Source: DATFVJ01 sp963851085 (GTDB lineage: Bacteria > Actinomycetota > Actinomycetes > Streptosporangiales > Streptosporangiaceae). Taken from it: 64,000 nt of DNA. Below are positions 47,469 to 56,794 of this stretch, one piece after another. The stretch is from positions 1 to 64,000 of the forward strand of contig CAWKNX010000001.1 of assembly GCA_963851085.1 (NCBI GenBank), read 5' to 3'. The notes beneath the pieces were generated by a model. It had not been told where the DNA came from, searched no databases, and saw nothing but the letters and a program-made list of their open reading frames with translations. Numbering within the stretch: the stretch's first letter is position 1; each line of letters starts with the position of its first letter. A program made the translations under genes and the position numbers.

Positions 47469-47590
47469 AGCGAGCGCGGGGCCGGGCCGCCTGGGCCCGG
47501 CCGCCCGCTCGCCAGGTTCGAAGCCGAAGGCCGGCCAGGGCGCGATGATGGCGCCCTTGAGCGGCTCGCGCGACGTCAGAAAGGGGCACC

Positions 47591-48100
47591 GTGGCTGGAG
47601 CCAAACGCCTCGCCGTGCTGCGCCACGCGAAGGCTACCCACGAGCCAGGGTTTCGTGACATTGACCGTCCACTGACCCGGCGCGGCCAGCGGGACGCGGC
47701 CGCGGTCGGCCGGTTTCTTCAGATCGAGGGGATCGCCCCCGATCTCGTCCTGTGCTCGAGTTCCAGCCGGACCAAGCAGACGTGGGGTAACCTGGCCGCC
47801 GGTGCGGACCTGCCAACCAAGGCCGGCGACGTGAGCTACGACGCGAGGATCTATGACGCGGGGCCGGAAGACCTTCTCGAGATCATCGAGGAGACTCCAG
47901 TCGGCGTCGGCACGCTGATGATCGTCGGCCACAATCCGGCCGCCCACGAACTGGTGCTCGCGCTCACGGGTGAGCGCGGCATTTTCGCGTTCCCCACATG
48001 CGCGCTCGCGGTGATCGATCTGCCAGGCGCCTGGGAGCACGCGTCGGCGGGCGGCGGGCGCCTGGCGCTGTTCTGGACGCCGAAGGGGGGTGTCGGCTGA
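47591..48100 (+). CDS. SixA-like histidine phosphatase
   Basis: A 169-residue phosphoglycerate-mutase-fold protein starting GTG 47,591 after AAAGGGG. The RHG-type motif is RLAVLRHAKATHEPG (~residue 11), DRPLTRRGQRDA follows, and the second catalytic His is in MIVGHNPAAHEL (~118). Small stand-alone members of this type are annotated SixA and dephosphorylate phosphohistidine or small substrates. The exact substrate is unknown. Confidence 0.85.
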   Translation: MAGAKRLAVLRHAKATHEPGFRDIDRPLTRRGQRDAAAVGRFLQIEGIAPDLVLCSSSSRTKQTWGNLAAGADLPTKAGDVSYDARIYDAGPEDLLEIIEETPVGVGTLMIVGHNPAAHELVLALTGERGIFAFPTCALAVIDLPGAWEHASAGGGRLALFWTPKGGVG

Positions 48101-48116
48101 GCGTAGCGACCCGTGC

Positions 48117-48290
48117 GGGCCACTGAAGGGGTCGCGCGGCTGGGACTGCCGGGCTCGCGGCCCCCCGCATCCCGGCTGGCTGCGTTCTCGCCCTCGACGC
48201 GGGATCCAGGCACGCCTTCGGGCTGCGGCCTTGCCATCCGGGCGCGGATGACCCGCTCCCGTCGTGCCGAAGGCGCGCATAGCAGACACC
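48117..48290. repeat. dispersed intergenic repeat, copy 2
   Basis: It contains CTCGCCCTCGACG, GGCACGCCTTCGGGCTGCGG and GCGGATGACCCGCTCC. The first two parts match 53,990-54,030 and the last matches 35,163-35,191. It lies between convergent sixA-like and serB genes. Confidence 0.6.
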
Positions 48291-48319
48291 GCCGACGCCC
48301 TATCCGCGCGACCCCTAAG

Positions 48320-49519
48320 TCAGGTGTCCTCGGCGTCCGCGGCCTCCACCTCGTCCCTGGAGATCCCGAGCAGATACAGGATCGCGTCAAGGTACGGCAC
48401 GCTGACCGAGGCATCGGCGGCATCCCGTAGGACGGGCTTGGCGTTGAAGGCGATTCCGAGCCCTGCCTTGGTGATCATGTCGAGATCGTTGGCGCCGTCC
48501 CCGATCGCGACGGTCTGGCTGAGCTGAACGCCCGCTTGGGCGGCGAATCGCGTGAGCACACGTGCCTTCCCCGCCCGGTCGATGATGGGGCCCGTCAGCC
48601 TGCCCGTCAGCTTCCCGTCGGTTATCTCCAGCGTGTTCGCCGCCGAATAGTCGATGCCGAGCCGTTCCACCAGGGCGTCGGTGATCTGCGCGAAGCCGCC
48701 GCTGACGATCCCGCATCTGTAGCCCAGCCGTTTGAGCGTCCTGATCAACGTCCGGGCGCCTGGAGTCAGCCGCACTTCCTCGCGTACCTCGTCGACGGCC
48801 GAGGCGTCAAGCCCTTCGAGCAGGGCGACACGATCGCGCAGCGCCGAGGTGAAGTCGATTTCGCCGCGCATTGCCGAGCCCGTCACCTCGGCGACCCGGT
48901 CGGCGCAGCCTGCCCGCTTGGCGAGCAACTCGATGACCTCGCCCTGGATCAGCGTGGAGTCCACGTCTATGACGATCAGCCGCATCGCACGGCGGTGCAG
49001 CCCACCACGCTGGACCGCCACGTCAACCTGCTGCGTCACGGCCTCGGTGGAAAGCTCGGCGCGCAGCCTCCGCGCGTCGGCCCCGGACACGTCGAGTTCG
49101 ATGCAGGTCACCGGGTAGTGCGCGAGACGGCCGATCCGGTCGATGTTGGCGCCGCCCGCGGCGATGCGGCCCGCGATAGCCGCCATTGCCGACGGCAGGA
49201 GCGGGCTGCCGAGCACGGTCACGTGCAACTGTCCCCGCCGCCGGGCGCCGCCTGGGCCGTCATCAGTGCCGATGGTAATTTCCGCGTCGAGGCCCAGGTC
49301 GGTCGCGACCTCGGTCACGGCCTGGTGCGCCGCGGTAAGATCAACAGGGCCGTCCCAGCTCAGCAGCACGCCGAGCACCAGACGCCCCCGGATTACCACC
49401 TGCTCTACGTCGGTGACGGTGACCGGGTGCGCGGCGAGGGCCGTGAAGAGGCGGGACGTCACTCCAGGCCGGTCCCGGCCGGTAAGGGTGATCAGCAGCG
49501 TGGCACGTGAAGCATTCAT
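48320..49519 (-). CDS. serB: phosphoserine phosphatase with ACT domains
   Basis: A 399-residue protein from ATG 49,519. Two ACT-like regulatory regions lie at ~1-80 and ~95-165. The HAD catalytic domain starts LIVIDVDSTLIQGEVIELLA (DxDxT motif, ~residue 185), with CGIVSGGFAQITD (~290), GKARVLTRFAAQAG and VAIGDGANDLDMITKAGLGI (~345). It hydrolyses 3-phosphoserine in serine synthesis, and the ACT domains may sense serine, as in mycobacterial SerB2. Confidence 0.95.
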   Translation of the reverse strand: MNASRATLLITLTGRDRPGVTSRLFTALAAHPVTVTDVEQVVIRGRLVLGVLLSWDGPVDLTAAHQAVTEVATDLGLDAEITIGTDDGPGGARRRGQLHVTVLGSPLLPSAMAAIAGRIAAGGANIDRIGRLAHYPVTCIELDVSGADARRLRAELSTEAVTQQVDVAVQRGGLHRRAMRLIVIDVDSTLIQGEVIELLAKRAGCADRVAEVTGSAMRGEIDFTSALRDRVALLEGLDASAVDEVREEVRLTPGARTLIRTLKRLGYRCGIVSGGFAQITDALVERLGIDYSAANTLEITDGKLTGRLTGPIIDRAGKARVLTRFAAQAGVQLSQTVAIGDGANDLDMITKAGLGIAFNAKPVLRDAADASVSVPYLDAILYLLGISRDEVEAADAEDT

Positions 49520-49625
49520 CGCGCACAGAACGTTACCTTCTGGCGCGGAGGCGCCGACCACCAGGCCGGGTCTATCCCGTGGCGCGCGAGTGGCGCGCGG
49601 GTAACGCGCGGGTGACCGCCCCGGG

Positions 49626-50666
49626 TCAGGGCAGGATCAGGTGCACGTCACCGAACTCGTGCCAGAGGTACCCGGTTTCAAGCGCCGCCGTGTAGCAACG
49701 CCGCAGCAACTGTGGACCCGCGACAGCCTCCAGCATGAGCAGGTGCGACGAACGTGGCTCGTGGAACCCGGTGAGCAGGCCGTCGGTCGCGCGCAGGCCG
49801 CGCTGTGGTGAGATCACGAGTTCTGTCCAGCCGGCCGACGCGGTGACGCGGCCGCCGGCCTCGCCGTTGCCTGGTCCGCCGGGGCCGGCCGTACCCGCGG
49901 CGGTTTCGAGTGCACGCACGACGGTGGTGCCCGCGGCGATCACGCGCCCGCCACTGGATCGGGTGAGGTTGACGAGCCGCGCGGTGGAAGGCGGGACGTC
50001 GTACGGCTCCGGATAGGGCGGCTCGTCGCCCTCCAGCGATGACACCCCCGTGTCCAGCGTGAGCGGCGCGACGGTCACACCACGGGTAACCAGCCGTGTC
50101 ACAAGGTCCGCCGTGAAGGGTCGGCCGGCGCTGGGCATCTCGGCGCTGCCCGGCCGGGTCGCGAAGACGGTCTGATAGGCCTCTGCGGGCCAGTCACCTG
50201 ACACGTGGGAGTAGCGGATCGGGCTGCCGTGACGCAGCAGGAAGGGGATGACGGCCGTGGACAGGCGCGCCCGCCACAGCCGCGCGGTCACCCGCGCGGA
50301 CAACGTCAGCCGGGCGCCGCCGGGAAGATCGATCACGGTCCCGGCCGCTCCGCCCGCGTGGGGCACCGTCGAGTGCACACGCACCTCGCGCAATTCGATC
50401 ATCCACGACCCATCGGGCAGCGGTGTGGAGAAGTGCACGGCGAGCGTGTCACTGGCCCGCACGGCCGCGGGCAGGGTTCCTGACGTGTTGACCACGACCA
50501 GGTCACCCGGCAGCAGAACCGTGGCCAGGTCGGCGAACGCGTGATGGGTGATCGCACCTGTGCGCCGGCGGCTGACCAGCATCCGCACGCTGTCGCGGCG
50601 CCGGCCACGGGCTTCCGGTGGTTCGCGGGCCTCCCGTTGCCGCGGGAGCGTGAATTCGATCGCCAT
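49626..50666 (-). CDS. queA: S-adenosylmethionine:tRNA ribosyltransferase-isomerase (QueA)
   Basis: A 346-residue protein; ATG 50,666 has GAGGAG upstream. LPGDLVVVNTSGTLPAAVRA, SHVSGDWPAEAYQTVFATRP, PLTLDTGVSSLEGDEP and GGRVIAAGTTVVRALETAAG are hallmark QueA motifs. The usual His/Gly-rich substrate-binding stretches look partly altered (for example DTGVSS for the common H-V-G-x-G-T-F), so this may belong to an actinobacterial QueA-like subgroup. No other queuosine genes are in the window. Confidence 0.8.
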   Translation of the reverse strand: MAIEFTLPRQREAREPPEARGRRRDSVRMLVSRRRTGAITHHAFADLATVLLPGDLVVVNTSGTLPAAVRASDTLAVHFSTPLPDGSWMIELREVRVHSTVPHAGGAAGTVIDLPGGARLTLSARVTARLWRARLSTAVIPFLLRHGSPIRYSHVSGDWPAEAYQTVFATRPGSAEMPSAGRPFTADLVTRLVTRGVTVAPLTLDTGVSSLEGDEPPYPEPYDVPPSTARLVNLTRSSGGRVIAAGTTVVRALETAAGTAGPGGPGNGEAGGRVTASAGWTELVISPQRGLRATDGLLTGFHEPRSSHLLMLEAVAGPQLLRRCYTAALETGYLWHEFGDVHLILP

Positions 50667-50685
50667 CGCTGTTCTCCTCAATATC

Positions 50686-50951
50686 CTTAACGGCTGCCGC
50701 GTGCGCCGCTACGGCGCAGCGGGGGTTCCGGGGGGTCGCCCCCCGGGTCAGCACAGTCTTAACGACTGCCGCCTGGCGCGCCGTCTACGGCGCAGCGGGG
50801 GTTCCGGGGGGTCGCCGCCCGGGCCGGAACGGTCTTAACGACTCCGTGTGTGCGCCGTCTACGGCGCGGCGGGGGGTCCCGGGGGGTCGCCCCCCGGGTC
50901 AGCACTGCCTTGACGGCTGCCGCCTGGCGCCCGCGGCGCTTGCAGGGCGCG
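50686..50951. repeat. three to four tandem copies of a ~75-bp palindromic repeat
   Basis: Units begin CTTAACGGCTGCCG or CTTAACGACTGCCG at 50,686, 50,758 and 50,834, with a partial one at 50,909. Each contains CGGCGCAGCGGGGGTTCC and a hairpin CCGGGGGGTCGCCCCCCGG. The spacing is 72-76 bp. The array fills the gap between the SDR and queA genes on the minus strand and would form strong RNA hairpins. A related pair is at 60,196-60,302. Confidence 0.85.
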
Positions 50952-51704
50952 CTACCCGCGAGTTCCCGAGGACACCGGTTCGGCTGCGGTGCTCGGGCGG
51001 CCGGCCGGGAACAGTTCCGCGGCGCGGTATCTGCCGCTCGGCAGCCGCTCGCTGATCAGGCGCACGAAGGCGGGCACCACCGTGTCGGGCAGCGGGCGGT
51101 CGGAGATGTCCTCGCCGGGGAAGGCGCGCTGGTGCATGGCGGTACGTAGATCACCTGGATCCACCCACCAGGTGCGGACGGTGTTCTCCTCGGCGGCGAG
51201 CACGTTCGATGCCTGCTCGAGCGCGGCCTTCGCAGCGCCGTAACCGCCCCACCCGGCGTAGGCCTCGATGGCGGCGTCCGACGTGATGTTGAGGATCGCA
51301 CCGCCGCGTTCGCGCAGCGAGGGCAGCATGAGCTGGATCAGGGCGATCGGCGCGATCACATTGGCCTCGAAGGAGTCTCGCAGTTGCGCGAGCGGATAGG
51401 CGGCCAGCGGTGGCAGCGGGCTGGCGCCAAGCGTGCCGGCGTTGTTGACGAGCAGGTCGAGCCCGCCCGCCTCGGCCACAGCGCGGCGCAGAGCGTCGCG
51501 GTGGGCCGCGTCGGTGACGTCGCCAGGCACGGCCCGCACCCGGGTTCCCGCGGGGAGTGCGGCGACGGCCCCGTCGAGAACGGCGGCGTTCCTCGCGTCC
51601 ACGATGAGCGTGTAACCGAGGCCGGCGAGACCGCCGGCGAGGACCCTGCCGAGGCCCCGCGAGGCTCCGGTGACCAGCGCGACTGGGCTAGGTGCAGCAT
51701 TCAT
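50952..51704 (-). CDS. short-chain dehydrogenase/reductase
   Basis: A 250-residue SDR from ATG 51,704. The cofactor motif is VALVTGASRGLGRVLAGGLA, the structural motif NNAGTLGASP, and the catalytic Ser-Tyr-Lys are in NITSDAA and GGYGAAKAALEQ. An NADP(H)-type Arg follows the glycine motif. The substrate is unknown. Confidence 0.85.
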   Translation of the reverse strand: MNAAPSPVALVTGASRGLGRVLAGGLAGLGYTLIVDARNAAVLDGAVAALPAGTRVRAVPGDVTDAAHRDALRRAVAEAGGLDLLVNNAGTLGASPLPPLAAYPLAQLRDSFEANVIAPIALIQLMLPSLRERGGAILNITSDAAIEAYAGWGGYGAAKAALEQASNVLAAEENTVRTWWVDPGDLRTAMHQRAFPGEDISDRPLPDTVVPAFVRLISERLPSGRYRAAELFPAGRPSTAAEPVSSGTRG

Positions 51705-51828
51705 GGCAACGACGCTAGGTTCCGCCGGTGCCTGGCGCATCGGGCTCCGGCCGTAGTGCGTGCTGCGCTCATGGTCGTAGGACCTGCGGCCGATCCGTGG
51801 CTGCGGCGGCCGAGGTACGTTCGGAAGC

Positions 51829-53064
51829 ATGGCCGAGGGCGAGGCATCGGCGCGGCGGGCGGAGGGAACGGCTGCGGCGCGGCGGGCGGAAGGTACGGCT
51901 GCGGCGCGGCCGACGGAGGGTGAGCGGCTTGATCAGGTGCTCTACCAGGTCAGTCAGGCGGTGCTCGCGGTCACCCGGCAGGTGTCGGTGCACGACGCGC
52001 TCGAGACGATCGTGAAGTCGGCCCGGTCACTGCTCGGCGCGCGGTACGCGGCGATCGGCGTACCTGGCACGGACGGATCGTTCGCCGAGTTCGTGGTGTC
52101 CGGGATGACCAGCCGCGAACAGGCAGCGATCGGCCCGCTGCCACGCCAGCACGGAATGCTCGGCGTGCTGCTCAACGAGGAGCAGCCGCTGCGGCTCGCC
52201 GACATCCGGGCGGATCCCAGGTTCGAGTACTTTCCAGCCGCGCACCCGGTGCTCGCCGACTTTCTCGGCGTGCCCATCAAGGACGGCCAGGACGTCCTCG
52301 GCATCATCTTCCTCGCCAACAAGCGGGTGCCCGGCGGTTTCACCGAGCGTGACCAGGAACTGCTCTCGCTGTTCGCGGCGCACGCCGCGATCGCGCTGAC
52401 CAACGCCAGGCTCTATGAACGGAGCCGCGAGCTTTCTGTGATCGAGGAACGTACGAGACTGGCCAGGGACCTGCATGACGCCGTGTCGCAGAAGCTGTTC
52501 GGGATCAGGGTGAAGGCGCGCGCCGCCGCCATCCTCGCACCGAGGGACCCCGCGCGTGCGGCCGCAGAACTCGAAAGCGTCGCCGAGCTCGGTGTGGAAG
52601 CGTACGCGGAACTCCGGGCCGTGATCGATGGGCTGCTCCCGCCGGATCTGACCACGTACGGCCTGGCCGAGTCGGTACGCAGGTACGCCGAGGTGGCTGG
52701 CCGCGCGCACGGCAGGCAGGTGCGATTTCACGCCGGTGACCTGCCGCACCTTGGCGCCGACACCGACGAGGTGGTCTACCGTGTCGCGCAGGAGGCGCTG
52801 CACAACGCGCTGCGGCACTCGGGCGACCGCGAGGTGCGGGTCACCTTGTGCCCCGAGCCGGCCGGCGTGATCCTCGAGGTCGCGGACAACGGCCCGGGCT
52901 TCGCCCTCCCGGCCGTGCGGACCGGCGGGCTGGGCCTGGCGTCGATGCGGGACCGGGCGTCGTCGGTCGGCGGCACGCTGGCGGTGCGCTCCGCGCCAGG
53001 CACGGGCACCACGGTGCGGCTCAGCGTTCCCGTGCGAGACGGGTCGCGGGGCGGCAGACCATGA
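51829..53064 (+). CDS. GAF-domain histidine kinase (NarL/LiaS class)
   Basis: A 411-residue cytosolic sensor kinase. The first 30 residues include a 30-bp DNA repeat giving RRAEGTAAA twice. A GAF domain spans ~40-190 (YAAIGVPGTDGSFAEFVVSG). The HisKA_3 helix IEERTRLARDLHDAVSQKLF carries the phospho-His (~residue 218). The HATPase has HNALRHSGD, DNGPGFALP and GLGLASMRDRASSVGG. It resembles DevS/LiaS-type sensors of small molecules or redox state. It pairs with the LuxR-type regulator 80 bp downstream. Confidence 0.92.
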   Translation: MAEGEASARRAEGTAAARRAEGTAAARPTEGERLDQVLYQVSQAVLAVTRQVSVHDALETIVKSARSLLGARYAAIGVPGTDGSFAEFVVSGMTSREQAAIGPLPRQHGMLGVLLNEEQPLRLADIRADPRFEYFPAAHPVLADFLGVPIKDGQDVLGIIFLANKRVPGGFTERDQELLSLFAAHAAIALTNARLYERSRELSVIEERTRLARDLHDAVSQKLFGIRVKARAAAILAPRDPARAAAELESVAELGVEAYAELRAVIDGLLPPDLTTYGLAESVRRYAEVAGRAHGRQVRFHAGDLPHLGADTDEVVYRVAQEALHNALRHSGDREVRVTLCPEPAGVILEVADNGPGFALPAVRTGGLGLASMRDRASSVGGTLAVRSAPGTGTTVRLSVPVRDGSRGGRP

Positions 53065-53145
53065 GGCCGGCCGCCTGGCCGGCTCGGCGCGGCTGTGCGG
53101 CGGGAGCATGAGACCGCGAGCAGGGCACCGGGAACGTAGGGGCCG

Positions 53146-53793
53146 GTGGTGACAGGCCGGATCAGGGTGCTGATCGCTGACGACCACCCGGTCGTGCGGC
53201 AGGGACTGCGGACCTTCCTCGATGTCCAGGACGACATGGAGGTCGTGGCGGAGGCCGCCGACGGCCGGGCCGCGGTCGAGCGTGCCGCCGCCCTGTCGCC
53301 CGACGTCATCCTGCTCGATCTGAAGATGCCTGGACTGGACGGGGTCGGGGTGCTCGGGGAGTTGCGCAGCCGTGGGATCAGGGCCAGGGCGCTGATCCTC
53401 ACAAGCGCGGCTGGGGCCGGCCCGGTCGGGCCGGCCATGGCGGCGGGCGCCGCGGGATATCTGTACAAGGATGTCGATCCTGAGGCGCTCGTGCGCGCCA
53501 TTCGCACCGCGGCCGACGGCAACATTGTGCTCGCTGCCGAGGCCGCTGGCCCGCTCACCGCCCCTGCCGCCGGGCAGGCGGAAAGCCGTGGTGCGCGGTC
53601 GCTGACCGGGCGGGAACGGCAGGTCCTCGCTCTGCTCGCGCGGGGCCGGTCGAACCGTGAGATCGCCAGGGAGTTCGGGGTTTCCGAAAAGACGGTGAAG
53701 AGCCATGTGAGCGCTGTGCTGGCCAAGCTCGGCGTCCAGGATCGCACCCAGGCGGCGCTCTACGCGGTCCGCCATGGCCTCGCGGGCGGCTAG
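53146..53793 (+). CDS. NarL/LuxR-family response regulator
   Basis: A 215-residue regulator from GTG 53,146. The receiver has VLIADDHPVVRQGL, phospho-acceptor Asp in VILLDLKMPGLDGVGVL (~residue 60) and KD in GYLYKDVDPEALV. The C-terminal helix-turn-helix is LTGRERQVLALLARGRSNRE then VSEKTVKSHVSAVLAKLGVQ. It is the cognate partner of the kinase just upstream. Target genes are not evident. Confidence 0.93.
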   Translation: MVTGRIRVLIADDHPVVRQGLRTFLDVQDDMEVVAEAADGRAAVERAAALSPDVILLDLKMPGLDGVGVLGELRSRGIRARALILTSAAGAGPVGPAMAAGAAGYLYKDVDPEALVRAIRTAADGNIVLAAEAAGPLTAPAAGQAESRGARSLTGRERQVLALLARGRSNREIAREFGVSEKTVKSHVSAVLAKLGVQDRTQAALYAVRHGLAGG

Positions 53794-53929
53794 CTGGCGG
53801 TCCTACCGGCCACGAGCCAGGCGGAGTTCCGGCTAGCCGGGCGAGGGCCCCGAAACGGCCGAACTGAGCCAGTTGTACCGGTGGAGTCTCGGAGATAGCG
53901 ATAGCGCGCCCAGGTCGCGGTAGGTTCTT

Positions 53930-54070
53930 AGGGTGCCTCGTCCGGAACCCCGGCCCGGCTCGTCGGCCCCTGGGCTTCGCTTGGCTGGCTTGTCGCCCTC
54001 GACGTGCCCTCCCGGCACGCCTTCTGGCTGCGGCCTGGCCGTGCTCGCCCTGACGATCGGCTTCCCCGCC
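53930..54070. repeat. dispersed intergenic repeat, copy 3
   Basis: TTGTCGCCCTCGACG and GGCACGCCTTCTGGCTGCGG match 48,117-48,290 in the same order and spacing. The copy occupies most of the 335-bp gap between the response regulator and the ABC ATPase; no gene is seen there. Confidence 0.55.
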
Positions 54071-54128
54071 GGACTGGGGTTCGGGGACAGGCACTGACTG
54101 CCGCGTTCCACAGGTGTGAGGGGGCTCG

Positions 54129-54923
54129 ATGTCCGACGAGGTGCTTCGCCTTCGTGGCGTCGGCGTCCGGCGCGACGGGAACATGTTGCTCCGCAACCTC
54201 GACTGGACGGTCCACGAGGACGAGCGCTGGGTGGTGATCGGCCCGAACGGGGCGGGAAAGACCACCTTGCTTCAGGTCGCGGCCTCTTTGCTGTTCCCGA
54301 CCGAGGGTGAGGCCGAGATTCTCGGCGAGCGCCTCGGCCAGGTGGACGTCTTCGAACTCCGGCCAAGGATCGGCTTTTCGAGCGCAGCGGTCGCGGAGAA
54401 GGTGCCACCAGGAGAGAAAGTGATCGACCTGGTGCTCACCGCGTCCTACGCGGTGCTCGGCCGGTGGCAGGAGGAGTACGAGTCATCGGATGTCACCCGC
54501 GCCGTCGAGATGCTCGACGCCCTTGGCTGCGCGCATCTCATCAGGCGCCGGTTCGGGACGCTGTCGGAGGGGGAGCGCAAACGCGTGCAGATCGCCCGCG
54601 CGCTGATGCCGGACCCCGAGGTTCTGCTGCTCGACGAGCCGGCCGCGGGCCTCGATCTCGGCGGCCGCGAGGATCTGGTGCGGCGGCTCGGCATGCTCGC
54701 CCGCGACCCGAACGCGCCCACGTCGGTGCTGGTCACGCATCATGTCGAAGAGGTGCCAGACGGGTTCACGCACGCGATGCTGCTGCGCAGGGGCAGCGTC
54801 GTCGCGGCGGGGCCGCTCACCGACGTGTTCACCGAGCGGAATCTGTCCAAGTGCTTCGGCGTGCCGCTGATGATCGAGCACCGTCAGGCGCGCTGGACAG
54901 CGCGCGCCATCTACCCGTATTGA
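54129..54923 (+). CDS. ABC transporter ATP-binding protein
   Basis: A 264-residue ATPase. Walker A VVIGPNGAGKTTLLQVAASL (~residue 37), signature LSEGERKRVQIARALMPDPE (~155) and Walker B LLLDEPAAGL followed by the H-loop VLVTHHVEEVPDGFTHAML are all intact. It resembles the stand-alone ModF/YlmA-like ATPases of actinomycetes, which have no obvious permease. No membrane partner is adjacent, so the transported substrate, if any, is unknown. Confidence 0.88.
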   Translation: MSDEVLRLRGVGVRRDGNMLLRNLDWTVHEDERWVVIGPNGAGKTTLLQVAASLLFPTEGEAEILGERLGQVDVFELRPRIGFSSAAVAEKVPPGEKVIDLVLTASYAVLGRWQEEYESSDVTRAVEMLDALGCAHLIRRRFGTLSEGERKRVQIARALMPDPEVLLLDEPAAGLDLGGREDLVRRLGMLARDPNAPTSVLVTHHVEEVPDGFTHAMLLRRGSVVAAGPLTDVFTERNLSKCFGVPLMIEHRQARWTARAIYPY

Positions 54924-55102
54924 TGGCTACATCGGTAACCATCGGCTGGACAGGTGCGGTCCTCCGTGGCGGTGACATTACTGTGCGCCGGCGATGACTC
55001 ACAGCGACATCTCGACTTACCATCAACAAATGTGGGCGCCGATCATGCGTGTGTCTGGTGCCTCCTGAGGAGCCGAGCCGTCATGAACGGAGCTGAGGCG
55101 TC

Positions 55103-56119
55103 ATGAACGCCATTGTGACCGCCGTCATCGCCCTGATCGTGGTGACACTCGCCGGGTTCATCGTGATCAAGACGATCCGGGTGGTGCCGCAGGCGATGGC
55201 GGGGATCGTCGAGCGGTTCGGCCGCTACCACCGCACCCTGCACGCTGGCCTGAACATCGTGGTGCCCGTGGTCGACCGGCTGCGGCCGCTGATCGACTTG
55301 CGGGAGCAGGTGGTCAGCTTCCCGCCGCAGCCAGTGATCACGAAAGACAACCTGGTCGTGGCGATAGACACGGTCATCTACTTCCAGGTGACCGACGCGA
55401 AGGCGGCCACCTATGAGATCGCGAACTTCATCACGGCGGTCGAGCAGTTAACGGTCACGACACTGCGCAACGTGGTAGGTGGCATCGACTTGGAAACCAC
55501 GCTGACCTCACGGGACCACATCAACGACGAGCTGAGGCGCGAGCTCGACGAGGCGACGGGCAAGTGGGGCATCCGGGTCGGCCGGGTGGAGCTGAAGGCG
55601 ATCGAGCCGCCCACGTCGATCCAGGATTCGATGGAGAAGCAGATGCGCGCGGAGCGCGACAAGCGCGCCGCGATCCTCACCGCCGAGGGTTCGAAGCAGT
55701 CCGCGATCCTGACCGCCGAGGGGGAGAAGCAGGCAGCCGTGCTCAAGGCCACGGGCGAGGCGGAGGCCGCCGTCGTGCGTGCGAACGCGGACGCGCAGGC
55801 CCAGGCGGCCCGCGCCCGCGGGCAGGCGGAAGCGATCACCACCGTCTTCAAGGCGATTCACGAAGGTAATCCGGACCGGGAGTTGCTCGCCTATCAGTAC
55901 CTGCAGACCCTCCCGCAGATCGCCCAGGGCAATGCCAACAAGCTGTGGATCGTGCCGAGTGAGGTGGGCAGGGCACTCGAAGGGCTCGGCGGCTTGTTCG
56001 GGACGCTCACCGGCGCGGACGGAGCCAGGTCAGAAGACGGGTCCGGCCCGCAACCGACGGAGGCGCCCGCGGAGGACAGCGGGCCAGGAAGCGTGAAGAG
56101 GTTCCCGCTGGGCGGTTGA
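55103..56119 (+). CDS. SPFH/band 7 (stomatin/QmcA-like) membrane protein
   Basis: A 338-residue protein with one N-terminal membrane helix (AIVTAVIALIVVTLAGFIVI). The SPFH domain follows (RVVPQAMAGIVERFGRYHRT, LREQVVSFPPQPVITKDNL), then a long Ala/Glu-rich helix with the repeat AAILTAEGSKQSAILTAEGE. It is close to mycobacterial Rv1488. Such proteins assemble into cage-like oligomers that organise membrane proteases. The usual NfeD partner is not found upstream; only a 179-bp gap precedes it. Confidence 0.9.
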   Translation: MNAIVTAVIALIVVTLAGFIVIKTIRVVPQAMAGIVERFGRYHRTLHAGLNIVVPVVDRLRPLIDLREQVVSFPPQPVITKDNLVVAIDTVIYFQVTDAKAATYEIANFITAVEQLTVTTLRNVVGGIDLETTLTSRDHINDELRRELDEATGKWGIRVGRVELKAIEPPTSIQDSMEKQMRAERDKRAAILTAEGSKQSAILTAEGEKQAAVLKATGEAEAAVVRANADAQAQAARARGQAEAITTVFKAIHEGNPDRELLAYQYLQTLPQIAQGNANKLWIVPSEVGRALEGLGGLFGTLTGADGARSEDGSGPQPTEAPAEDSGPGSVKRFPLGG

Positions 56120-56230
56120 CCGGCCCCCCGCGCCCGCGCTGGCGTGCATCGCGCCGCGCTGCGCGCGGGTGAAGCACCCGGCCATTGTCAGTATTGGGTC
56201 ATAACATCGAGGACATACGAGGCTGCGGTG

Positions 56231-56542
56231 ATGCTCGGCGTGAGTGAGCTGAACAGTGTGAGCCAACGGGTCTCGCTGCCGGAGGCTGTCATGAAGGGTG
56301 ACTGGGTCGAGATCGTGATCGACGCGGGTGAGGCTGTCCGGAGCTATGAGGTCACGGCCTCGCGGGCGGGCCGCCGTGTGGAGGTGGTCACCCGCCGGGG
56401 AATGGTCGAGGTGAGTGAGGTCACACGCGGGGGGACAGCGGTGCGTACCGCCAGATTCATGGCGAGCCGGGTGCTTGCGCTCGTCGAGCACCCGGCCCCG
56501 CGCCGGGCGGGAGACCGGCCGGCGCGGGGAATGGGTGACTAG
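56231..56542 (+). CDS. hypothetical protein
   Basis: About 103 residues from ATG 56,231 (GTG 56,228 is equally possible). WVEIVIDAGEAVRSYEVTAS and GRRVEVVTRRGMVEVSEVTR suggest a small all-beta domain, and MASRVLALVEHP an amphipathic end. No family is recognised. Converges with the DUF397 gene. Confidence 0.5.
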   Translation: MLGVSELNSVSQRVSLPEAVMKGDWVEIVIDAGEAVRSYEVTASRAGRRVEVVTRRGMVEVSEVTRGGTAVRTARFMASRVLALVEHPAPRRAGDRPARGMGD

Positions 56543-56560
56543 CCGCCCTCTGTCAGGCAG

Positions 56561-56794
56561 TCACCCGATCAGGTTGTCGAAGTCTCCGTCCTGTGCGCCC
56601 TTGATGAGAGCTTCGATCTCGGCACGCGTGTAGATCAGCGCCGGCCCTTCCGGATGCCGTGAGTTGCGCACCGCTATCTGGCCGTCGGCCAGCTTGGCCA
56701 TCTCCACGCAGGTTCCTTGTGAATTGCTGTGGCGGCTCTTGAGCCAGGCCGCCTCGCGTAGATTCCCGGCGGGTATCCCGTTGTATGGGTCCAT
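56561..56794 (-). CDS. DUF397 protein
   Basis: A 77-residue protein beginning ATG 56,794, one base overlapping the regulator's stop. AAWLKSRHSNSQGTCVEMAK, then IAVRNSRHPEGPALIYTRAE is the DUF397 signature. In Streptomyces such proteins pair with XRE-DUF5753 regulators (WhiJ/AbaA-like loci) and act in a toxin-antitoxin-like or developmental switch. The DUF397 protein is thought to bind the regulator. Confidence 0.9.
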   Translation of the reverse strand: MDPYNGIPAGNLREAAWLKSRHSNSQGTCVEMAKLADGQIAVRNSRHPEGPALIYTRAEIEALIKGAQDGDFDNLIG